This document shows positions 1-5,706 of a stretch of 6,175 nt of DNA, one piece after another. Below the pieces are notes generated by a model. That model saw nothing but the letters and a program-made list of their open reading frames with translations, was not told the DNA's origin and ran no database searches. Numbering within the stretch: position 1 is the stretch's first letter; every line of letters begins with the position of its first letter. Where the stretch lies: positions 1-6,175 of the forward strand of contig JAGRJB010000433.1 of assembly GCA_020442965.1 (NCBI GenBank). Reading direction: 5' to 3'. Source of the DNA: Pseudomonadales bacterium (GTDB lineage: Bacteria > Pseudomonadota > Gammaproteobacteria > Steroidobacterales > Steroidobacteraceae). The position numbers were made by a program, and so were the translations under genes.

Positions 1-599
1 TTGAGCGCCGCCATGTCAGCCAGGATGCGGCGCCGCTCACCGTCGAGGCTATCGCGACGCGGCGGATTCGGTCGCGAGTCTTCTTGCAGACGCAACACGG
101 CAGCCTCCGCCTGTTGAGCCGCGGCGGTCACCTCGTTAACCTCGGCCGCAGTCGCCGCACCCGCGCGAAACAGCTCCCGGATTGTCGCGCGGCGGCTGCG
201 CTGGTGCTGGGCCGCCTGTTGCAACAGTGTCAGTTCGGCGCGTCGATCGCGCTCCTGCCGCAGCGTCGCAGCACGCGCACCGTCGCCGCGCTCGAGAAAA
301 TCCAGCTCGCTTTGCAGCCTGACCCGCGTCGCCTCGAGCTCTGGGTCCTGTAACCGGATCACGACCACGCGCTCGCGAACATTGCTCTGCAGAGTGACGT
401 TCACCTGTTTGACGTAGCCGGAGCCTGCCGCGCGCAACTCGTAGCGCTGCAGTTCGATATTGCCATCCGCCGTGATGCTCGCCGATCGCCCTACCAACCC
501 CGTCAATAGAATGATCAACGGCGCGGACACGCCAGCGAGGATCAAATACCAGCGCAGCTTGGGCGTCGCGCGTTTGGCGGCCGCGTACGGCACCTTCAT
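1..599 (-). CDS. HlyD-type membrane fusion protein, C-terminus missing (runs off window start)
   Basis: This is the N-terminal 199 residues of an inner-membrane-anchored periplasmic adaptor; the gene continues past base 1. Reading from ATG 599, there is a basic N-terminus, one membrane segment at about residues 17-37 (WYLILAGVSAPLIILL), then the first half of a lipoyl-like domain at about 54-90 (RAAGSGYVKQVNVTLQSNV). A long charged, Gln/Ala-rich stretch from about 85 onward has coiled-coil character and includes LFRAGAATAAEVNEV, like the helical hairpin of HlyD/EmrA proteins. Known adaptors of this family bridge an inner-membrane pump or synthase to a TolC-type channel; Alg44 and BgsB are examples serving polysaccharide synthases. 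Here it follows a TolC-like gene and a glycosyltransferase, so a role in polymer export is inferred. ATG 599 is chosen because GAGGAAG lies 8 bases upstream. An in-frame GTG at 653 would add 18 residues and leave only a 10-base gap to the previous stop, but has no clear Shine-Dalgarno sequence. Confidence 0.85.
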   Translation of the reverse strand, partial: MKVPYAAAKRATPKLRWYLILAGVSAPLIILLTGLVGRSASITADGNIELQRYELRAAGSGYVKQVNVTLQSNVRERVVVIRLQDPELEATRVRLQSELDFLERGDGARAATLRQERDRRAELTLLQQAAQHQRSRRATIRELFRAGAATAAEVNEVTAAAQQAEAAVLRLQEDSRPNPPRRDSLDGERRRILADMAAL

Positions 600-607
600 A
601 CCGCCAA

Positions 608-614
608 CTTCCTC
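608..614 (-). promoter_or_regulatory. Ribosome binding site that decides the HlyD-gene start
   Basis: The minus strand reads GAGGAAG, followed by 8 bases and then ATG at 599. This is the best Shine-Dalgarno match near the start of the adaptor gene and favours ATG 599 over the in-frame GTG at 653. If GTG 653 is used instead, this motif lies inside the coding sequence. Confidence 0.5.
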
Positions 615-663
615 GCGGCTACGCCTTGCGTCACGATGAAAATTGATCTTCACGCCGTGGCGC

Positions 664-2820
664 TCAGCGGTTCGCCGCAGCCAACAACAAGGTCGATGCG
701 AGCCACGGATTGGTAGGCTGAAGTGTTAGCCCGACGAAGTTGGGCGACTGCAATCCATGCTCGATCAATGCCATCCTGCGTGCCTGCTCTTCGGGCGGCA
801 GGTGGTACAGGCTTGCTTCGCGCGGCAGCGAGTGCTCGAGGCTCACCGCCACGCGAGTTTTCAGCTCGGGATAGCGCGCCAGTAGCGGTCGCGTAATCTC
901 CAACACACGTGCATGGTTGGCGACGTAGACCATCAGCGTCGCTTCGATGTTGAGCTGCGCCAGTTGCCTGGCAAACGGCTTACCCTCGACCAAGGTGTCG
1001 GCGTAACGCGGATGCATGCTGAGCCCGATGGGCAAGCTCGTCACCGCGCGCACAGCGCGCAGCGTGCTGAGCAGATCTGGCAACAACGCAGCCGCCTGCA
1101 CCGAATCCTTGGCGAGCATGTCGGGTTCCAGATCGAGATGAATCGCCGTGAACGGCGCGTCGTGCAACTGCTGGACGATCGTCGTGAGATTCGTCCGATA
1201 CTGCGGCCGTATCCACTCTGACTCCCCGAGTAACAACTCGAGCCGCATATTCTGGCGTGCGGCGATTTGTGAGAAAGCTCGTAGCGCCGACGGATCAGCG
1301 GAGTAGCGGGCGATCTGACCCGCATCGAGCGAGACCAGCAAGCTGCCGATCGACTGCGCGCGCAACGCCTCGAGCCCCTCGGCGACCGATTGCGGCGTGC
1401 TCGTCAGCCACGGCTCACTGGTCCACAGATACAGGCTACGCGACCCGGGCGACGACGGCGCCGTGGGCGGCAGCATATTCGATACTGTCGTTAGCACGGC
1501 AGCGGCATGCGGCGATTCCGGTACCGCGGTCGGCGGCGCCGCTCGCGCACCAGCGCACTCCGCGCCCTCGAAGCGCGCCCAGTCGGCATACCAGTAGATC
1601 TGCATGCGCTCCGCGTCGATCACGCTCTTGGCAGCTTCGTAGTGCGCGAGCCGACTCGACTGGAGTTGCTCTTGCACGTCGCCTGCAATGCGCCGTGCAC
1701 GCAATGTACGCTCCCGCATCGATTCGTCGGTCGCGCTCAAACGGACGCGGGCAAACTGCAGCGACTGCGTGAGCTCGCGTTCGCGTGCGATCAGTTCCTG
1801 CAGCTGGTTGGCGAGCTCGACGCGACGCAGGTCGCGCTCGAGCGTTGCGTGCGCGACGTCGGCGCTCGCGGCGGCCGAGTACAAGTGCCGCCCCGAGTAG
1901 TAGTCGAGCGGCACATCGAACGTCCAGGCGACGATCGCCGCGCTGCCGCTACGCGCCGTCGTCGTTTCGTGCGCGAGTTGGTAGCCAACACGCAGCTCCG
2001 AATTGATGCCGCGCCAGCGACCGCGCGAGCTGATACCGCCCAGGGCGCCAATGCGATCTTCGAGAAAAGTGAGTTCCGGATCGGTGTTCAGCCAGTTTGG
2101 ATCGCTCGCCGCCTGCAGGCAGCGCGGCTCGATGGCAGGACGGGTGGCAGCCGCGCCACTGCCCGACAGAATGCCAAGATCGCCATCGACCAGCGTACCG
2201 ATCAGATCGAGTGCCTGGCGCGACGTGAGCTCCGCCCGCACCGCATCGCGGCGTGCGAGTTCGAAGCTCGCCAGAAAATCGAGCCGATCGGAATCGAGCA
2301 ACAAGCCTGCGCGAGTCCTGAGCTGCAGCATCGCGGTAATCTGCGGCTCGTCCTCACGATAGCGCTCACTCAGGGCGAGTAGCCGCTGCGCAGCCCAGTG
2401 ATCGGCATAGGCGCGCCGCAGGCGCTGGATGAGATCGCGCTTGGCGAGCTCGGTTGCTACCGCGCGTTGCTCGAGATCGAGCTCAGCGCGCAGTCGCGTG
2501 TCCTTGATCGCGGCTCGGCTGCCGAGCACCGGTAGCCGCAATCCAACCTCGGAGCTCAGCCGACCAAAACTGCGGTTGCGGCTCTCATCGACGATCTCGT
2601 CACTGTCAGCATAGCCGGTCGTGCCGTAGAGCCGCGCTCCTGTGCCGACTTGATTGAGCCGCGCGCGCCGTATCTCAGCCTCGAGCGCCGCGTCGAGCGT
2701 GCGCATCGCGAGCGACGCGTGGGCGCGTTGCTCCAGCTCGGCTAGCGGCGGTAGAGCCGCGTCGACCCGAGCCGGCGCGTATACTAACAATACAAGCAGT
2801 ACTGCATTGAACGTCTTCAT
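664..2820 (-). CDS. TolC-type outer-membrane channel fused to a C-terminal TIM-barrel (glycosidase-like) domain
   Basis: The 718-residue product begins with a signal peptide (MKTFNAVLLVLLVYAPARVDA, cleavage likely after residue 21). Residues about 24-425 resemble an outer membrane efflux protein. Two repeats each pair a beta-strand stretch (SEVGLRLPVLGSRAAI near 89-105; AAIVAWTFDVPLDYYSGR near 294-311) with long alpha-helices (about 106-210 and 312-415). TolC-family proteins are usually about 420-480 residues, so the last 290 residues are an extra module. A Pro/Ala/Ser linker (about 427-460) leads to residues 462-718, where eight hydrophobic strands can be picked out: near 462, 492, 526, 558, 596, 626, 655 and 695. 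That is the pattern of a (beta/alpha)8 barrel. Strand 4 ends in HLDLEPD (561-567); D563 and E565 recall the DxE end of the GH18 DxxDxDxE motif, but the first two Asp positions are Thr and His. A polysaccharide hydrolase or binding barrel held in the periplasm is inferred; the glycosidase family is not assigned. The start lies 1 base after the glycosyltransferase stop, implying translational coupling. Confidence 0.85.
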   Translation of the reverse strand: MKTFNAVLLVLLVYAPARVDAALPPLAELEQRAHASLAMRTLDAALEAEIRRARLNQVGTGARLYGTTGYADSDEIVDESRNRSFGRLSSEVGLRLPVLGSRAAIKDTRLRAELDLEQRAVATELAKRDLIQRLRRAYADHWAAQRLLALSERYREDEPQITAMLQLRTRAGLLLDSDRLDFLASFELARRDAVRAELTSRQALDLIGTLVDGDLGILSGSGAAATRPAIEPRCLQAASDPNWLNTDPELTFLEDRIGALGGISSRGRWRGINSELRVGYQLAHETTTARSGSAAIVAWTFDVPLDYYSGRHLYSAAASADVAHATLERDLRRVELANQLQELIARERELTQSLQFARVRLSATDESMRERTLRARRIAGDVQEQLQSSRLAHYEAAKSVIDAERMQIYWYADWARFEGAECAGARAAPPTAVPESPHAAAVLTTVSNMLPPTAPSSPGSRSLYLWTSEPWLTSTPQSVAEGLEALRAQSIGSLLVSLDAGQIARYSADPSALRAFSQIAARQNMRLELLLGESEWIRPQYRTNLTTIVQQLHDAPFTAIHLDLEPDMLAKDSVQAAALLPDLLSTLRAVRAVTSLPIGLSMHPRYADTLVEGKPFARQLAQLNIEATLMVYVANHARVLEITRPLLARYPELKTRVAVSLEHSLPREASLYHLPPEEQARRMALIEHGLQSPNFVGLTLQPTNPWLASTLLLAAANR

Positions 2821-2821
2821 A

Positions 2822-4156
2822 CTAGAACTTGGTCTTCTTCAGCACCCACCAAGGTGCCATCGAGGAATCGAGATGCTGTTTCATGAAGATCTCGGTGAGG
2901 GTGGCAACCGCGCACCAGACGCGCGTCACAAACGTAAAGCCGGGAAAGAACAAGATCACCCAAGCGAAGGTCAGATCGAATCGGCGGCGCTCCGAGAGCA
3001 GCCACCAGTACTCGATGTACATCACCGCCGTTAGCAGCAGGTAGAACAGATACACGAAGCCCATCACGCCCAAGACATAGCCGAATGGATACGCGAACAG
3101 CATGTAGGTCATGTACACGATGACCATGAATGGCAGAAACAGCTGCAGGCAGAGTCCCGACCAGACCAATGCGATGAAGTTGGGCCATCCCATCAGGTCA
3201 GGCCTGAATCCCTGCCAATGCTTGCGTACATACAGGTAGTACAGGTCGCCGTCCCAACGCAGTCGCTGCATCAGAAAGCCCCAGAGCGTGTCGGGCGCAT
3301 CGGTGTGGCCGACGGCATCGGGCGCGAATTCGATGCGCAGACTGGGATGGCGAGCGAAGTATTTCTTGATCCTGAGCGTGAGATCCAGATCCTCGGCGGT
3401 ACCGCTATCCCATCCGCCGAGCTTCTGGAGCATCGCGCGTCGAAAGCAGCCGAAGGCACCCGACACGTTGTTGATGACATTGAACTGCGCGAGACCAGTC
3501 CGGCTCAGGTGGATAGAGAGCATGTACTCGAGCGCTTGCAACCGTGTCGTCAGCGACTTCTTCGCATTCCGCACGCGCAGATTTCCCGAGACCGCTGCGA
3601 CGTTCGGATCAGCAAAGCGCACGGCCACCGCTCGCACCATGTCATTGTCGAAGGAAGTATCGCCATCGAGAGCCAGCACGATCTCGCCGCTAGCGATCGC
3701 AAGACCCTGATTCAGACTTGAGACTCGGCCACCGCGTTGCGTCTTGGGCGCGACGATCAGTTTGCGATTGCTGCGAGCGTTCACGTAGGGCAACAGGCTC
3801 TTCAAGACTTCGTAGGTCTCGACGTTCTGCTGCGAGCCATCCAGGATTGCCAGCAATTCAATGTGACCGGTGTAGAGCTGCTCGGTCAGTGAGCGCACCG
3901 TCTGGATGACATCTTTGCCTTCTGCATAGCACAGAATGATGCAGGACACGGTCGGTGCATAAGGCGTATGCACCGCTTCCCGATCATGCGTCATGTGATA
4001 GCGCCAGGCGCCAAGCATGACGATTGCCTGCACGGGCAGCTCAAACAGCACCACGAATGGAAAGAACTTGAGCACGATGCCGGCCCAGTCGGCGCTGAAG
4101 ACGTCCGCCACCAGCCCTTGCAACGTGAACCACGCGCTGTCGAGGATCTCCATCAC
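2822..4156 (-). CDS. Processive family 2 glycosyltransferase (exopolysaccharide synthase), integral inner-membrane protein
   Basis: The 444-residue protein has an N-terminal membrane segment (about 29-50), a cytoplasmic GT-A catalytic domain (about 67-310) and at least three C-terminal membrane segments (about 326-350, 356-380 and 394-412). The hallmarks of processive inverting GT2 synthases are all present: ILDG (D106), DGDT (D164/D166, the metal and nucleotide-sugar DxD), TAEDLD (E255-D256, the TED-type base) and QRLRW (297-301, the QxxRW acceptor motif). Length and topology fit the PgaC/IcaA/NodC/HasA group better than BcsA. No C-terminal PilZ domain follows; the protein ends at residue 444 just after MAPWWVLKKTKF. 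The expected role is polymerising a beta-linked polysaccharide from a UDP-sugar and passing it through the membrane; the sugar cannot be told from sequence. GTG 4156 overlaps the preceding stop by 4 bases and has AGGGG 8 bases upstream; the very next codon is ATG (4153), an equally possible start that changes the product by one residue. Confidence 0.93.
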   Translation of the reverse strand: MMEILDSAWFTLQGLVADVFSADWAGIVLKFFPFVVLFELPVQAIVMLGAWRYHMTHDREAVHTPYAPTVSCIILCYAEGKDVIQTVRSLTEQLYTGHIELLAILDGSQQNVETYEVLKSLLPYVNARSNRKLIVAPKTQRGGRVSSLNQGLAIASGEIVLALDGDTSFDNDMVRAVAVRFADPNVAAVSGNLRVRNAKKSLTTRLQALEYMLSIHLSRTGLAQFNVINNVSGAFGCFRRAMLQKLGGWDSGTAEDLDLTLRIKKYFARHPSLRIEFAPDAVGHTDAPDTLWGFLMQRLRWDGDLYYLYVRKHWQGFRPDLMGWPNFIALVWSGLCLQLFLPFMVIVYMTYMLFAYPFGYVLGVMGFVYLFYLLLTAVMYIEYWWLLSERRRFDLTFAWVILFFPGFTFVTRVWCAVATLTEIFMKQHLDSSMAPWWVLKKTKF

Positions 4157-4169
4157 ACCGTGCGCCCCT
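4151..4169 (-). promoter_or_regulatory. Stop/start overlap and ribosome binding site coupling the regulator and glycosyltransferase genes
   Basis: On the minus strand AGGGG (4169-4165) is followed by 8 bases and then GTGATG. The regulator stop TGA (4155-4153) is embedded in this string, overlapping the GTG start by 4 bases and the ATG start by 1 base. Ribosomes ending the regulator can therefore reinitiate directly on the synthase, which would tie the amounts of the two proteins together. The 8-base spacing favours GTG over ATG, for which it is 11. Confidence 0.6.
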
Positions 4170-5589
4170 GCAACTCGGCGAGCAGCACACGCGCACCAAT
4201 CGCGAGGTCCTTGAGCTCTTCGGCCGCGACATCGGCGCAGCCAATTTCGAGTCGCTGACCGTCTGCTTGCTCGGTCGCCACCGTCAACGACTCGAGCAGC
4301 CGACGCAGCGCGGTGAGCCCATCGCGATCAGTTTGCGGCGAGAGAATGAACCACTCGCCCTCGGTGGCGCGCATCACGAGATCCGTCGCACGAATCACTT
4401 CATGCAGGCGGCGGCCGAAAGAATCAATCAGCTGCTGCGCTCGCACGTGCGACAGTGACTTGATCAGCGCAGCGGCATTCGTCACCCGCACGGCCAACAC
4501 GCCGAACTGTACCTCGTTGTGACGTTGACGCAGCTGCAGCAGCCACGTGAGCGTCTGTTCAAAGTAGGCTGAGTTCAGGTTGAGTTGCGTATCGTGGGTC
4601 GCTGGCGATTGCCGCCGCGAACCGCTGCGAGCGGCGAGCCGGCCTTCATCCGTCAGTCGAAACGCATGAACGCGGCGTTCCGGCAACTCGGTCGTCGGTG
4701 AGCTGGCGCGGCAATGCAGACAATGCGCTTCGACAGTTGGCTCGATAAATCGGGCCGAGCACTCGTTGCAGCTGAAGCTCTCCAGCGCACGATCGTAGTC
4801 GACGCCGATGTGCTTGAGCTTCGCGTCGCAGCGCGCGCAGCAGAGTCCTGCACGACCAACGAACTGTTCTTGCGGCGCGACGTTGCCGCAGGTATAGCAA
4901 TGCAGGAAGATGTTCTCGCCGATGTCGATACTCTTGCACTCAGTACAGATGTCGACGTAGTTGAGGTGCGAACTCGTGCAACTCGAACACTGGCGCAGAC
5001 GATCAACGAGCTTCACGGGCTCGAGCAAGCGCGCGCGTCGCAGGCCATCCGACCAGGCCAAGCCGTCGTGCCCCGAGGGTGAGAAGGCATCGAGCAATGG
5101 ATAGCGGTAGTAACCCTGATCGCGCGTGTCGACCACCGGATGCACTTGAAAATCCGGACGTAGATACAGAAACGCCAGCAGTCGCTCCTCTTCGTCGAGG
5201 TAACCGTCGTGCATCAGCGATGCGCAACGCGACCGCCACACCTCGACATCGGTACGCATTCGAGTCGGTGGTGGTGCCACGCCGTCTGCCAGCGCCGCCA
5301 CTTCGGTCCCCAAGTCCTGCGTGAGAAACAGCAAGCGATGGCCAAACTGCGAGTGTGCGCGCAACTCCCGCAACCACTCCACCGCCTGGTCCGGATTGTT
5401 AGTGTCGATAACGATCGCATCGAAATCCTGCGATTGATCGAGAATTTCGCGGACACGATCAAATGACACTGCGTCGCCTGGATTCTGGTACCAGGCACTC
5501 GCAGACGAATTGGCCGGTCCGGCCAATCTGTCGCGCAGACGCGCGATAGCCGGAATCCGGCAATCAGTTGCCGCCGAACGTTGTTCCAT
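4153..5589 (-). CDS. Regulator: degenerate receiver, TackOD1-like zinc-ribbon domain, degenerate GGDEF domain with I-site
   Basis: The 478-residue protein has no membrane segment or signal peptide and is probably a cytoplasmic regulator of the polymer synthase encoded next. Residues about 42-116 look like a degenerate receiver: FDAIVIDTNNP puts D62 where a phospho-acceptor would sit, and LLFLT ends in the usual strand-4 Thr, but the N-terminal acidic pair is missing. Residues about 135-315 form a cysteine-rich module with six CxxC pairs (201/204, 215/218, 231/234, 251/254, 274/277, 290/293), enough for about three zinc ribbons, preceded by the motif GYYRYPLLD. This arrangement matches my recollection of the TackOD1 output domain. 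Residues about 355-478 are GGDEF-like: the signature is TEGEW (409-413) and the metal-binding Asp positions in the first strand (AVRVTN) are lost, so cyclase activity is unlikely. RATD (400-403) sits exactly five residues before it, the spacing of the c-di-GMP I-site. A c-di-GMP receptor role like that of PelD is inferred. It is the first gene of the operon. Confidence 0.85.
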   Translation of the reverse strand: MEQRSAATDCRIPAIARLRDRLAGPANSSASAWYQNPGDAVSFDRVREILDQSQDFDAIVIDTNNPDQAVEWLRELRAHSQFGHRLLFLTQDLGTEVAALADGVAPPPTRMRTDVEVWRSRCASLMHDGYLDEEERLLAFLYLRPDFQVHPVVDTRDQGYYRYPLLDAFSPSGHDGLAWSDGLRRARLLEPVKLVDRLRQCSSCTSSHLNYVDICTECKSIDIGENIFLHCYTCGNVAPQEQFVGRAGLCCARCDAKLKHIGVDYDRALESFSCNECSARFIEPTVEAHCLHCRASSPTTELPERRVHAFRLTDEGRLAARSGSRRQSPATHDTQLNLNSAYFEQTLTWLLQLRQRHNEVQFGVLAVRVTNAAALIKSLSHVRAQQLIDSFGRRLHEVIRATDLVMRATEGEWFILSPQTDRDGLTALRRLLESLTVATEQADGQRLEIGCADVAAEELKDLAIGARVLLAELQGRTV

Positions 5590-5590
5590 C

Positions 5591-5619
5591 AGATAGATAC
5601 CCTCTCTCGGGCACTATCT
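5591..5619 (-). promoter_or_regulatory. Leader hairpin enclosing the Shine-Dalgarno region of the regulator gene
   Basis: On the minus strand AGATAG (5619-5614) pairs with CTATCT (5596-5591), and inside it CCC (5611-5609) pairs with GGG (5602-5600) around a GAGAGA loop. The purine-rich GAGAGAGGG in the loop and inner stem is the only Shine-Dalgarno-like sequence before ATG 5589, and the stem ends one base before that ATG. The fold could limit translation initiation of the whole coupled operon. It is short and partly AT-paired, so it may have no role. Confidence 0.35.
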
Positions 5620-5654
5620 TATGTTCCATGTACTGCGGTGGTTTGCTCGCCCTT

Positions 5655-5684
5655 GGGGATCGTGAGAGAACTCTCAGCGACCCC
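5655..5684. promoter_or_regulatory. Imperfect dyad upstream of the operon, possible operator
   Basis: TGAGAG (5663-5668), AA, then CTCTCA (5671-5676) form inverted arms, flanked symmetrically by GGGG (5655-5658) and CCCC (5681-5684). All arms share the same centre at 5669.5. It lies 66-95 bases before the regulator start and 22 bases past the stop of the upstream lipoprotein gene. A two-base centre suits a dimeric DNA-binding protein better than an RNA hairpin, and no T-run follows on either strand, so an intrinsic terminator is less likely. No convincing -35/-10 pair was found in this 117-base gap, although it must hold the operon promoter if the operon starts here. Confidence 0.3.
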
Positions 5685-5706
5685 TGGCGAAGTGTGAACT
5701 GGTTCC

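Noticed and set aside
1507..2382. A 291-codon open frame on the plus strand
   Set aside because: It lies wholly antisense to the TolC-barrel gene, its translation is Arg/Ala-rich with no recognisable domain, and GC-rich codon bias commonly leaves antisense frames open.
664..2820. Assembly or frameshift artefact joining two separate genes (TolC and a hydrolase)
   Set aside because: The frame is continuous through a Pro/Ala/Ser linker typical of natural fusions, and the second part has no signal peptide of its own, which a separate periplasmic hydrolase would need.
3218..3721. A 167-codon open frame on the plus strand
   Set aside because: It is antisense to the conserved catalytic core of the glycosyltransferase and its product resembles no family; it is a shadow of that gene.
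5612..5650. A sigma-70 promoter with TAAGAT as -10
   Set aside because: The hexamer matches only four of six positions and no acceptable -35 lies 16-18 bases upstream.
5655..5684. Intrinsic terminator for the lipoprotein gene
   Set aside because: The inner stem is short with a two-base centre, and no T-run follows on the minus strand, so it is listed as a possible operator instead.
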